From: Panulirus ornatus
Taxonomy: Eukaryota > Arthropoda > Malacostraca > Decapoda > Palinuridae
Direction: 5' to 3'
Assembly (NCBI RefSeq): GCF_036320965.1
Contig: NC_092286.1
Span: 28,096,177 to 28,160,176 of the forward strand
Length of the DNA: 64,000 bases
Below are positions 10,951-25,140 of the stretch, one piece after another. The notes beneath the pieces were generated by a model, which had not been told where the DNA came from, searched no databases, and was given only the letters and a program-made list of their open reading frames with translations. The translations under genes were made by a program, and so were the position numbers. Position 1 is the stretch's first letter. Each line of letters opens with the position of its first letter.

Positions 10951-13320
10951 TTCGCCCTAGCTCTAGCAGTCTATTTATTACTCATCGCCCTAGCTCTAGC
11001 AGTCTATTACTCATCGCCCTAGCTCTAGCAGTCTATTACTCATCGCCCTAGCTCTAGCAGTCTATTCATTACTCATCGCCCTAGCTCTAGCAGTCTATTA
11101 CTCATCGCCCTAGCTCTAGCAGTCTATTCATTACTCATCGCTTAGCTCTAGCAGTCTATTACTCATCGCCCTAGCTCTAGCAGTCTATTCATTACTCATC
11201 GCCATAGCTCTAGCAGTCTATTACTCATCGCCCTAGCTCTAGCAGTCTATTTATTACTCATCGCCCTAGCTCTAGCAGTCTATTACTCATCGCCCTAGCT
11301 CTAGCAGTCTATTACTCATCGCCCTAGCTCTAGCAGTCTATTACTCATCGCCCTAGCTCTAGCAGTCTATTTATTACTCATCGCCCTAGCTCTAGCAGTC
11401 TATTACTCATCGCCCTAGCTCTAGCAGTCTATTCATTACTCATCGCCCTAGCTCTAGCAGTCTATTACTCATCGCCCTAGCTCTAGCAGTCTATTTATTA
11501 CTCATCGCCCTAGCTCTAGCAGTCTATTACTCATCGCCCTAGCTCTAGCAGTCTATTTATTACTCATCGCCCTAGCTCTAGCAGTCTATTACTCATCGCC
11601 CTAGCTCTAGCAGTCTATTTATTACTCATCGCCCTAGCTCTAGCAGTCTATTACTCATCGCCCTAGCTCTAGCAGTCTATTTATTACTCATCGCCCTAGC
11701 TCTAGCAGTCTATTTATTACTCATCGCCCTAGCTCTAGCAGTCTATTTATTACTCATCGCCCTAGCTCTAGCAGTCTATTTATTACTCATCTCCCTAGCT
11801 CTAGCAGTCTATTACTCATCGCCCTAGCTCTAGCAGTCTATTTATTACTCATCGCCCTAGCTCTAGCAGTCTATTACTCATCGCCCTAGCTCTAGTAGTC
11901 TATTTATTACTCATCGCCCTAGCTCTAGCAGTCTATTACTCATCGCCCTAGCTCTAGCAGTCTATTTATTACTCATCGCCCTAGCTCTAGCAGTCTATTT
12001 ATTACTCATCTCCCTAGCTCTAGCAGTCTATTTATTACTCATCGCCCTAGCTCTAGCAGTCTATTTATTACTCATCGCCCTAGCTCTAGCAGTCTATTTA
12101 TTACTCATCTCCCTAGCTCTAGCAGTCTATTACTCATCGCCCTAGCTCTAGCAGTCTATTACTCATCGCCCTAGCTCTAGCAGTCTATTTATTACTCATC
12201 GCCCTAGCTCTAGCAGTCTATTACTCATCGCCCTAGCTCTAGCAGTCTATTACTCATCGCCCTAGCTCTAGCAGTCTATTTATTACTCATCGCCCTAGCT
12301 CTAGCAGTCTATTACTCATCGCCCTAGCTCTAGCAGTCTATCTATTACTCATCGCCATAGCTCTAGCAGTCTATTTATTACTCATCTCCCGAGCTCTAGC
12401 AGTCTATTACTCATCGCCTTAGCTCTAGCAGTCTATTACTCATCGCCCTAGCTCTAGCAGTCTATTACTCATCGCCCTAGCTCTAGCAGTCTATTACTCA
12501 TCACCTTAGCTCTAGCAGTCTATTACTCATCGCCCTAGCTCTAGCAGTCTATTACTCATCACCTTAGCTCTAGCAGTCTATTACTCATCGCCCTAGCTCT
12601 AGCCGTCTATTTATTACTCATCGCCCTAGCTCTAGCAGTCTATTAATTACTCATCGCCTTAGCTCTAGCAGTCTATTACTCATCGCCCTAGCTCTAGCAG
12701 TCTATTACTCATCGCCCTAGCTCTAGCAGTCTATTACTCATCGCCCTAGCTCTAGCAGTCTATTACTCATCACCTTAGCTCTAGCAGTCTATTACTCATC
12801 GCCCTAGCTCTAGCAGTCTATTACTCATCAACTTAGCTCTAGCAGTCTATTACTCATCGCCCTAGCTCTAGCCGTCTATTTATTACTCATCGCCCTAGCT
12901 CTAGCAGTCTATTGATTACTCATCGCCTTAGCTCTAGCAGTCTATTACTCATCGCCCTAGCTCTAGCAGTCTATTACTCATCACCTTAGCTCTAGCAGTC
13001 TATTACTCATCGCCCTAGCTCTAGCAGTCTATTACTCATCACCTTAGCTCTAGCAGTCTATTACTCATCGCCCTAGCTCTAGCAGTCTATTACTCATCAC
13101 CTTAGCTCTAGCAGTCTATTACTCATCGCCCTAGCTCTAGCCGTCTATTTATTACTCATCGCCCTAGCTCTAGCAGTCTATTAATTACTCATCGCCTTAG
13201 CTCTAGCAGTCTATTACTCATCGCCCTAGCTCTAGCCGTCTATTTATTACTCATCGCCCTAGCTCTAGCCGTCTATTTATTACTCATCGCCCTAGCTCTA
13301 GCCGTCTATTCATTACTCAT
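10951..13320. repeat. 29/33-bp minisatellite, about 75-80 copies
   Basis: Units are built on CTCATCGCCCTAGCTCTAGC followed by AGTCTATTA (29 bp) or a form with an added TTTA/TTCA (33 bp). Long and short units are interleaved. Right-hand units carry variants such as CACCTTAGC and AGCCGTCTA. The array follows the previous one without a spacer. Confidence 0.97.
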
Positions 13321-13409
13321 GGCCGTGAAACCCACACCATTAATGAGATATATGAGCCAACGGTGAATATATTTCTGTCAAAGTTGATCTGTTTATTTTT
13401 TAAAGTGCG

Positions 13410-13479
13410 TTTTTAGGAAGCTCTGCAACCTAGAGTTTTTAGGAAGCTCTGCAACCTAGAGTTTTTAGGAAGCTCTGTA
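13410..13479. repeat. 26-bp tandem triplicate
   Basis: TTTTTAGGAAGCTCTG recurs three times at 26-bp spacing (AGGAAG at 13415, 13441 and 13467). Confidence 0.9.
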
Positions 13480-13580
13480 ATGACCCTAATGACCCCTGGA
13501 CACTACAGTGGTCAATATAGGCACGTACACATGCCTATATTGACCTATATTGACGTAATCCCTACCTTATGACAAATCGC

Positions 13581-13906
13581 GGGTTTTAGGCGAGATAAAT
13601 GACGAAAACTCATGATTTTCGATGCAATCGAAGGTCACCATCGCTGAGAGGCCATCATGAACCAAAGTGGAGACCATTTCCACCATTCCCAGCCTAACCT
13701 AACCTAACCTAACTTGCCAATTTACTGGTGATCCCAGGCCATGACCAATTCTGCTACCAAACTCTTAGGTCGACCAACGTCACACTTCAGACCTGAGCGG
13801 AGGGCAAGGCTGGAAGTTGCCTCTTACACTGTGGGAGGCGTAGCCAGACCCGCCATACGCCTACTTGCAGAGGACCTGTAAACCTGGTATGTGGCGTATG
13901 CGTATC
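13581..13906. repeat. Interspersed repeat R1, copy 1, with CCTAA array
   Basis: About 325 bp starting GGGTTTTAGGCGAGATAAAT and ending near GTATGTGGCGTATGCGTAT. It matches 15478-15794 almost base for base. It contains four tandem CCTAA units at 13693-13713, the arthropod telomere motif. No coding potential seen. Confidence 0.9.
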
Positions 13907-13982
13907 TTAGCTCACTCTGTAGACCCTCTTATGCGTACATTAAGAGCAAAAAAAGAGCGTATTGAGCGTAACATTGACGCAT

Positions 13983-14220
13983 CTGTGGCGTAGTGGTTAG
14001 AAGCGTTCATGATCGTGAGGCATTCAAAGGGCCGCATAGGTTCGAATCCTGGAGGCGGCAAGTGTGTGCACAGTCAACCCAGCTGTTCATCCACGCCCTT
14101 TATGGGTTGGTCGATACAATGTCTACCTGGCTCAGGGTCAAGCTATATATATAACGTTAATGGAAAGGTCTGGATGACGGGCCTGGGTTCCCCCAGGGGC
14201 GACGTCTCAGCCAACATGAC
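13983..14220 (+). mobile_element. tRNA-derived SINE, family 2
   Basis: Starts with TGTGGCGTAGTGGTTAG (A-box-like). B-box-like GGTTCGAATCC follows at about 14039, then GTCAACCCAGCTGTTCATCC, GGTTGGTCGATA, CCTGGCTCAGGG and ATATATATAACGTTAATGG. The order is the same as in the copies at 3339 (-) and 56960 (+). It looks the youngest, with the best-preserved B box. Confidence 0.75.
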
Positions 14221-14223
14221 AAG

Positions 14224-14304
14224 TGGTCCAAGGGCGTCGCGCTGAGGACGTGGTCCAAGGGCGTCGCGCTGAGGACGTGGTCCAAGGGCGTCGCGCTGAG
14301 GACG
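14224..14304. repeat. 27-bp tandem triplicate
   Basis: TGGTCCAAGGGCGTCGCGCT recurs at 14224, 14251 and 14278, directly after the SINE. GC-rich. Confidence 0.92.
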
Positions 14305-14818
14305 CTGGTGTGGGAGGTTGTCGCTCGTCGTCCCCACCACCAGAACTGTGGACGCCCTTCTGGCTTGGCCACTTCTGGAGGAGGGTGGGTCATGAAGTCT
14401 TCCTCCTCCTCCTCCTCCAGGTGACCCGATACACTACACCTTATAGCCCATGCTGGCCTTCCACCTCATCTCTTCTTAGCTTTTCTCTAAACCAGAGATA
14501 ACCATTAACTACTGTAACAAGGCCGTCTGTTGCAGCATCTCAAATGGCTGAATTGGAAAAGGAGGCAACACGTTTTCCTTTTTCCCACAAACTACATCAC
14601 GCTAAAGTTAATGCTATTTGATCATCAGAATTCAGACACAGATCGTGAGGGGAAATGGCCTCCATGTATTCTTGCCAAGTTGGAGGTCTTGGATTGACTA
14701 TTCCTTCCATGTTGCAGTCTTGTTCTCCTACTGAACCACTACCCCAAAATGGACCGACCCCACGGCCGTGTAACTTGACGATGTAGGGTTCCTGTGTCCC
14801 CTGGTGTAGTCCATCAGG

Positions 14819-14820
<2 letters not shown>
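14305..14820. other. No recognised feature
   Basis: Moderately GC-rich non-repetitive sequence; no convincing exon. Confidence 0.35.

Positions 14821-14821
<1 letters not shown>

Positions 14822-14905
<84 letters not shown>
14822..14905. repeat. (TA)n microsatellite
   Basis: Pure TA dinucleotide tract. Confidence 0.98.
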
Positions 14906-14907
<2 letters not shown>

Positions 14908-15033
14908 CCCATGCCATCACAGACGTTGTCTTGCGATCTCTGCAGACGAGGAGCGACGATAGAGCCAGCCGCCAGGCTCCACTACTACTGCACCAGCAGG
15001 AGGAGGAGGCTCCTCCTAAGGCTTCTTAAAGGC

Positions 15034-15034
<1 letters not shown>

Positions 15035-15071
<37 letters not shown>
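15035..15071. repeat. (GT)n microsatellite
   Basis: Uninterrupted GT dinucleotides. Confidence 0.97.
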
Positions 15072-15072
<1 letters not shown>

Positions 15073-15477
15073 ACGTGATCCAACATCGCAAGAACAGTGG
15101 CTGACGACGACCCTTCCTCCTCCCAGCCATAATAGCCCCAGTCTGCTATGGACGACCGCTGGAGAGAGAGCCCAGGTCACCTGGTGAGGTTTGTGGTCGT
15201 CTACGGGTCGTGTGGAGGAAGTAAACACCACCAAAACCTCTCAAGGTTTTTTCCCGTGGGTTTTTAACCTTCAGTTGGGTCATCATAGCTTCCTACGAAG
15301 ATTGCATGATCGTCCCGCACATCCACCTGTTTGGAAGTTCAGATTTTTTGTTTAATAGTTTTTGATGCGTTTTGCTCGATTCTCTCCTTCATTTCGACCG
15401 TAAATCAACACCTTTTTTGACATAATTCACCCCGCCCCCTTTACCTAAAGGTGCCCAGAGGGAATTGGGGTTTTAGG

Positions 15478-15794
15478 CGAGATAAATGAAGAAAACTCAT
15501 GATTTTCGATGCAATCGAAGGTCACAATCGCTCAAAGGCCATCATGAACCAAAGTGGAGACCATTTCCACCATTCCCAGCCTAACCTAACCTAACCTAAC
15601 TTGCCAATTTACTGGTGATCCCAGGCCATGAGCAATCGTGCTACCAAACTCTTAGGTCGACCAACGTCACACTTCAGACCTGAGTGGAGGGCAAGGCTGG
15701 AAGTTGCCTCTTACACTGTGGGAGGCGTAGCCAGACCCGCCATACGCCTACTTGGAGAGGACTTGTAACCCTGGTATGTGGCGCATGCGTATTT
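15478..15794. repeat. Interspersed repeat R1, copy 2, with CCTAA array
   Basis: Second copy of the element at 13581-13906 in the same orientation, differing at a few scattered positions. It carries the same four CCTAA units (15580-15600). Flanks differ from copy 1, so it may be a mobile repeat or a small duplication. Confidence 0.9.
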
Positions 15795-18399
15795 TGCGGT
15801 CTTGTTTGGCCCTTAAGGTTGGACATGGACGATCCATAGGAGATTTCTGATATGGATTCGAGCCAGAACATTTACAGAATCTACGTCAGTGATCAATTCA
15901 TCTTACAAGACAGGACATTAAGGTCGATTTACCTGCGTCATTGCAAACGTATCCCAGCGTTAGGGACATTCCTGACAGCTCGTTGTTTACTCTCATTTGA
16001 CCACTACGGTATATGGAGGGGGGGTGTCAAGGGCTTTCCCCTCCAGTATGTTTTTATTTGGGAAAGACGATTAATCTACCGCAAGGTCCATTCTGGCTCT
16101 CAGGTAGCTGAAGGCTTCACCGCCAAACGTGAAAATGCAGTAAAGAGTCGTGCCTGACAATGCAAGACGCGCGAAGGAAAGAATGAGGGAAGGTTTAGCA
16201 CAGCGTCTGCTGAGCGAGCGGACACACTCAGCCGTGGAGCAAGTCCACACTCAGCCGTGGAGCAAGTCCACACTCAGCGGTGGAGCAAGTCCTGGAGTGG
16301 ATATGGTGATGGATCATCGTATCATGTCTGAGTAAAACCTGCTCTCGTCTTCACCCATGCAAGGCCCTTCCTTCCCCCTAGCGAAGGGGCGAAGGGTTCA
16401 TTCCCCCGCCTGAACCACCTCCCCTTTTTAATAGTTTTATCCCCTTCGCTGCTACCAGTGGCCAGCCTGTTGCCTAGCTAATGCCCTCCTGTGAATGGGC
16501 AGCGCCAAGAGGAATATTGACCGCGCTGAATGACCAAGCTCTTGAGAATGGCATGATGAGGGGAAATGGAGACGGAGGAAGATGTGAGTCTTACAACCAT
16601 ATCCTCTCCTTTATCAACAGATGACACATCTTGTCGTTTGCGTTGTCGCTTATATATTCATAGACTTAAGAAATGGAGGAAGGTGTATGGATTGTAATAG
16701 AATATGGTTTGAATAGGGTAATCCTTATCGCTCTAACCCTGCAGTGGAGTCTGCAGGGGAAGAGGCTGGTGGGGAAAAAATCCCCATGTACCATCAAAGA
16801 TCGCGTATGGTAAGCATGGGGTCTCGAACCCTCATAGAGAAACTATCATATCCCTTAGCCATGATCACTTCAAAAGCTCTGCAACCTGGATCAATTGAAG
16901 GTTTTTTAAATGTCGTTTTTCACAGTTTTGCAGGAGTTCCTTCGTGAATTCTACTTCACCAGGAAAACCATTATCTTTGGTTGATGGCGTTTGGTAACTT
17001 CCCGTGTTGATTTCCTACATATTTTTATTAGCGACGATTTCGTTGGTGCATACTTACGTTTTCCCTTGAGTGGCGTCCACCTTGACGCCACTGTGAGCCA
17101 TCCCAACGCAATAAACGGAGTGGAGGCTCATAAGAGAGGAAATATCTTCTAGCATCTTCAGGTAAGGGAGGGTAAACAACATGGAGGCTACCTCTGCCTG
17201 TTGTAGCTTCTTGTGACATTTCCATCGGCAGCTGAGCTTTGATCAGCTTTGTATCGGATCGCCTGTGTTGCAAGTTTGGCGGTTGTCTATCCCAGCGACT
17301 TACCAGTTCATCCGGGGCTTCTGAATCCTTACGAAAACTCTGTCGTGAAGACTTTAGCTTCAGTGTTCCCGAGGATTTTCGAGTTTTTAGCGTAAGGCGT
17401 TGGTAAAAGCGCAAGACGACCCTTGTCCTATATACGTGTTGCCTTTGGCTACAAAAGGTCTTTGAAAATGGTTCTCTATGGAAATGCTACGTGTGTTTTT
17501 TGGGGGCATCATTTTGTTCATCTTTTTTGTATAATGTCGGGTATAATGTTGGGCAAAGCTTCGTCTAGGTTTCTTAATCACATCCCTTGGAATATAATTT
17601 CTCCCGCTTGGCTTATGACAGCTTTTCTCTATTCTTATCTATGGCTACTTCTTCTTTTCCTTTCGTATAGTGTTTACACAATGTATATCATTCCCGCCTC
17701 AAACATGGCAAATTACGTATAATCAAACACAGCTTCAGCCAAAATTTACCACTATCAGCATTGATAAAGATGTCCAACAAAGACAGAAGGCGAAAAACAG
17801 ATTATAATGAACACTTGACAGATTAAATCGATACCCCAGGTCTACAATCTCTTCTTTAATGCTTTCAGGCAAGAAATTTGATGACTGCAGCAAGAACATC
17901 CATATCTGAGAGGCGTGCCTGTACACGAAATATATGTTGACCGTGAAATAATATATAAGTTTACGGGACAACCAAAGAAAACGGGAACTATACAGGTAAA
18001 GCCTAGGCCAGAGCCAGTATACGTATGGCTGGCCAGTGCTCAAGTGACTGAAAGACTCGATCATAAATAAATATATACTCAGCCTTGATTGCCCACTGAC
18101 AATTATCTACCCAGTGAAAAATAGACACACCTGAGCTACAGTCATCTGAGAAATGAAGGACGCAACCCAACCGGAAAGAACATACACTAGAAAAACTATG
18201 AATTGATTGTTAGCATCAAGCAGTCTCTCCATTAACAATGCCGTACGCAAAAACTGATAGACAATCCTGAAACTCATGTTAATAGGGTAACTATGAAGCC
18301 CTGATCAGATATTATTACCAAGGAAATATAGTAAACAACGATTTTCATATTAAAGTGGCACTCACAACCTCAGCAACCAGTCAACATAGCACTCTCTTG

Positions 18400-18400
<1 letters not shown>
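15795..18400. other. Mostly unique sequence
   Basis: No recognised gene. The short open frames here have no features I can assign. A 23-bp triplicate at 16223-16291 is listed separately. Confidence 0.35.
16223..16291. repeat. 23-bp tandem triplicate
   Basis: CACACTCAGCCGTGGAGCAA recurs at 16223, 16246 and 16269, the last with one change. Confidence 0.9.

Positions 18401-18402
<2 letters not shown>

Positions 18403-18477
<75 letters not shown>
18403..18477. repeat. (TA)n microsatellite
   Basis: TA tract bordering module M on its left side. Confidence 0.98.
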
Positions 18478-18482
<5 letters not shown>

Positions 18483-18489
18483 TTCTTTC

Positions 18490-19082
<593 letters not shown>

Positions 19083-19120
<38 letters not shown>
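19083..19120. repeat. (GT)n microsatellite
   Basis: GT dinucleotides immediately after the LINE 3' end. Confidence 0.97.
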
Positions 19121-19121
<1 letters not shown>

Positions 19122-19222
19122 TAGCACACATACACAGTAAGATAGTGAAAACTGATAGGTGTGTAGAGGTCCATGTTCATTGATTTTGGTCCTTCAGAAA
19201 ATCGTGCCATCACGTTTCTCTG

Positions 19223-19226
<4 letters not shown>

Positions 19227-19302
<76 letters not shown>
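19227..19302. repeat. (GA)n microsatellite
   Basis: Uninterrupted GA dinucleotides. Confidence 0.97.
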
Positions 19303-19304
<2 letters not shown>

Positions 19305-19414
19305 CAACATATTAAGCGGAACATCAACAGGGAAAGAAGATAAAGAGTGGAAAACATGCCAGCCTTCCGCTCCTCAGCAACATCCAGCTCCAGTGCCTCT
19401 GGTAATATTGACAA

Positions 19415-21660
<2,246 letters not shown>

Positions 21661-21662
21661 GT

Positions 21663-23308
21663 TAGGGATTAGGGACCCAATAGAGGCCGAAATGCACATA
21701 GGGATTAGGGACCCAATAGAGGCCCAAATGCACAAAAGGGCCCACTAGAGGCCTAAATGCACATAGGGATTAGGGACCCAACACAGGCCTAAATACACAT
21801 AGGGATTAGGGACCCAATAGAGGCCTAAACACACATAGGGATTAGGGACCCAATAGAGGCCGAAATGCACATAGAGATTATGGACCCAATAGAGGCCTAA
21901 ACACACATAGGGATCAGGGACCCAATAGAGGCCGAAATGCACATAGGGATTAGGGACCCAATAGAGACCTTAATACACATAGGGATTAGGGACCCACTAG
22001 AGGCCTAAATACACATAGGGATTAGGGACCCACTAGAGGCCTAAATACACATAGGGATTTGGGACCCAATAGAGGCCTGAATGCACATAGGGATTAGGGA
22101 CCCAATAGAGGCCTAAATGCACATAGGGATTAGGGACCCACTAGAGGCCTAAATACACATAGGGATTAGGGACCCACTAGAGGCCTAAATGCACATAGGG
22201 ATTAGGGACCCACTAGAGGCCTAAATACACATAGGGATTAGGGACCCACTAGAGGCCTAAATGCACATAGGGATTAGGGACCCAATAGAGGCTTAAATGC
22301 ACATAGGGATTAGGGACCCACTAGAGGCCTAAATACACATAGGGATTAGGGACCCACTAGAGGCCTAAATGCACATAGGGATTAGGGACCCAATAGATGC
22401 CTAAATGCACATAGGGATTAGGGACCCAATAGAGGCCTAAATGCACATAGAGATCAAAATGCACAAAAAGGCTAGTCGAGGTTGAATGCTCACAGGGACC
22501 CAGTAGAGGCCGAAAAGCACAAGCTGCATGCACAGAAGGGAACCATTAGAGGCCCAAATGTACATAGAGGCTTGATAGAGGCCTAAAATGCACTGAGAGG
22601 CTTAATAAAGGCTTAAAATGCACATAGAGGCTTAATAGAGGCCTAAGATACGCTGAGAGGCTTAATAGAAGCTTAAAATTCACAGAGAGGCTTAATAGAG
22701 ACCCAAATGCTCATAGAGGCTTAATAGAGGCCTAAAATACACTGAGAGGCTTAATGGAGTCTCAACATGCACATAGAGGCTTAATAGAGGCTTAAAATGC
22801 ACATAGAGGCTTAATAGAGGCCTAAAATACGCTGAGAGGCTTAATAGAGTCTTAAAATGCACATAGAGGCTTAATAGAGGCCCAAATGTTCGTAGAGGCT
22901 TAATAGAGTCTTAAAATGCACATAGAGGCTTAATAGAGGCCTAAAATGCACATAGAGCCTTAACATGCACATAGAGGCTTAATAGAGGGCCTAAAATGCG
23001 TATTGAGGCTTAATAGAGGCTTAAAATGCACAGAGGCCTAAAATGCACAAAGGCTTAATAGAGGCCTAAAATGCGCATAGAGGCTTAATAGAGGCCTAAA
23101 ATGCACATAGAGGCTTGATAGAGGCTTAAAATGCACATAGAGGCTTAATAAAGCCCTAAAATGCGCTTAGAGGCTTAATAGAGGCTGAAATTGCACATAG
23201 ATGCTTAATAGTGGCCTAAAATGCACATAGATGCTTAATAGAGGCCTAAAATGGACATAGAGGCTTAATAGAGGCCTAAAATGCACATAGAGGCTCTAAT
23301 GCACATAC
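21663..23308. repeat. 36-bp minisatellite grading into a 30-bp subfamily
   Basis: From 21663 to about 22460 the unit is 36 bp (AGGGATTAGGGACCCA, then TAGAGGCCTAAATGCACAT). From about 22555 to 23308 it is a 30-bp relative (AGAGGCTTAATAGAGGCCTA, then AAATGCACAT), with degenerate units between. The array stops about 360 bp before the ZNF207 start codon. The repetitive minus-strand open frame over 21745-21942 is a product of the repeat. Confidence 0.96.
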
Positions 23309-23534
23309 CAGCTTACTTCATTGTTTCCCAGAAATATAAAAAAATTTCATATAAAATGTTTCGTCCTAGCCTACCTGGAAGGATGGATGAGCCACGCTTA
23401 AACCCTTCAAATCCCGGATGGCTAGGTGAGATAGGCGTTCTCCCTTGTGTATTTAGATCAAGACAACTCTTTCTAAACGGCCTTGAGATAATAAAGGGCA
23501 GGGTGCCAATGGTGACGGTGGGGGGGCAAGGTTG

Positions 23535-23640
23535 AAATATGGCGGGGCGTTGGAGCTGCCATCTTGCGGCTGAAGGACGACGCATGCGTACACCGCGGGT
23601 CAGTACGACGCAGTCTGCCATATTGTTTTTCAACAGCTCG
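23535..23640 (+). promoter_or_regulatory. ZNF207: Putative ZNF207 core promoter / 5'UTR
   Basis: Just upstream of the ATG are YY1-like sites AAATATGGCGG (23535-23545), GCCATCTTG (23558-23566, reverse) and GCCATATTG (23617-23625, reverse). An NRF1-like palindrome ACGCATGCGT lies at 23580-23589. No TATA box is apparent. Such a combination is typical of housekeeping promoters. The transcription start cannot be placed from sequence alone. Confidence 0.5.
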
Positions 23641-23664
23641 ACTTCCCCGTATTTATCACACAAA

Positions 23665-23705
23665 ATGGGTCGTAAAAAGAAGAAGCAAACGAAACCCTGG
23701 TGTTG
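23665..23705 (+). CDS. ZNF207: ZNF207/BuGZ coding exon 1
   Basis: Encodes MGRKKKKQTKPWC plus two bases of the next Trp codon. The start is the first ATG of the conserved MGRKKKKQ N-terminus, a lysine-rich stretch characteristic of the ZNF207/BuGZ family. The donor is GTAAGT at 23706-23711, in phase 2, so Trp14 is split with exon 2. Cys13 is the first zinc ligand of finger 1, so that finger is cut after its first cysteine. A GC-rich promoter-like region lies immediately upstream. The exon is only 41 coding bases long and would be missed by open-frame searches. Confidence 0.95.
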
Positions 23706-23999
23706 GTAAGTGGGGGTGGTGTCCCATGGCCCACGTAGGCCTAGTGTAAGGGCCAAGAAAGGCCTAGGGTCGGGGGTATAAAGGGGAATTGGCCCTGGCC
23801 GCTGGTGCCTGGCTCGAGGAAATTATCTTTTCGGGCCTGAGCTTCGTTCCCGGTCGATGGGGGTTGGCAGGAATCGATTTTTCGAGGCTGGCCTCACTAT
23901 TGCCGTGGGTTTTACCGTGGTGTGTCAGGTGTGTGGGGCTCTCTAGTGCCCCCACTATAGAGGTAGGAGAGAAGTGCAATTGCCCTCCCCCCCGTCGTC

Positions 24000-25140
24000 C
24001 TCGTATATATTAACGTCCACCGCCAAAAATGGTGTGTGGCTTTACACACTTCAGAATGTTATGCTATTTTGGTTCTGCAGATGGTTTTCCCCCTCTCATG
24101 CCTCTGGCTACCCTATTTTTTGGTTCTGATGATGGTTTTCCCTCCTCACGGCTCTGGTTACCCTATTCATCGCGTGTGTTCACTTTCCTGTAGGAGTCTT
24201 TTTTTAAGAACCTATTTTGGGTAAGATATTTAGTCACTGTCTTGATTCAGGCTCGAGGAAAAAGTTGGGGTAGATTTTTTATTTTTTGTCTCCCCGAGTT
24301 GTGGTAGGGTTAGGGTAGATCCCATGGTGGAGACGCAGCTTATTTGACCGTGGAACATTGGTGTTCTGGTTAATTAAATGCATTAAATTTGCTCAGCGAA
24401 GGTACGGTCATGATTTGGGACCCCCCAAGCCAGACTGGTGTAGTGCCAATAGATGGTTAAACTGGGATATGCATTGTGTGGTCATGTTACCGTGTGGCGT
24501 GCATTGGGGTCGACATTTTCTGCTATATTTTTTTTCTGTGGCTTTGTAAAAAAAAAAATATCCTGTAATTTGTCTGTGTAGCTTCACGGGGTTATTTTGT
24601 TGTGTATAAATAAGTTTTGATGAGTGAAGATAAATATATGATGGCCAGGGAGTCAGTAGCTTTGGAAAGTTTATTAAGAAGGATTGATTGATTTGATAGA
24701 GAGGAATTTGGAGCATTATATTATAGGATTTTTTCTAACCTAATTAAAGTTAGCCTAACGTTAACTAAGATTATGCGTAAACATTTTGGAAGGAAATCTT
24801 AATTCCATTATATGGAACAACTGTTTTGTCTTATTTTATTGTTTTATTGTACGATAGTACGTAATATGGTAATGATGATTATGATGATAATTGGGGGAGA
24901 TACAAGGTTAATTGCTATTGCTGTTGGTGAAATTTAGGTGGTTTACTACTGTAGCCATGCAATTCCATTAAATTTTATCGCTGAGTCCTTTAAACAATGC
25001 TGGTGTAGTGCATAGAGAAAGGACCAGTTGCAGAGCTTGATTTGGGCAATGTGATTGATTGATCAATAGTCAATATAATTATGATGATAAGGTTGATTAA
25101 TGTAAATGAAGACAGTACAATTATAAAATATTTTATATTT
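24000..25140. other. ZNF207 intron 1, unique part
   Basis: T/G-rich intronic sequence with no recognised element before the LINE insertion at 25141. Confidence 0.4.

Noticed and set aside
6346..13320. CRISPR array
   Set aside because: Repeats are direct tandem units without unique spacers, in eukaryotic DNA.
17028..17414. A 128-codon minus-strand frame as a host gene
   Set aside because: No recognisable domain, no splice context and no conservation evidence available.
21745..21942. Repetitive protein with GLYWVPNPYV units on the minus strand
   Set aside because: It is a translation of the 36-bp minisatellite, whose length is a multiple of three; the frame breaks as soon as units of other length appear.
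23313..23756. A 147-codon minus-strand frame over the ZNF207 promoter and exon 1
   Set aside because: It is antisense to a strongly supported exon and shows no recognisable domain.
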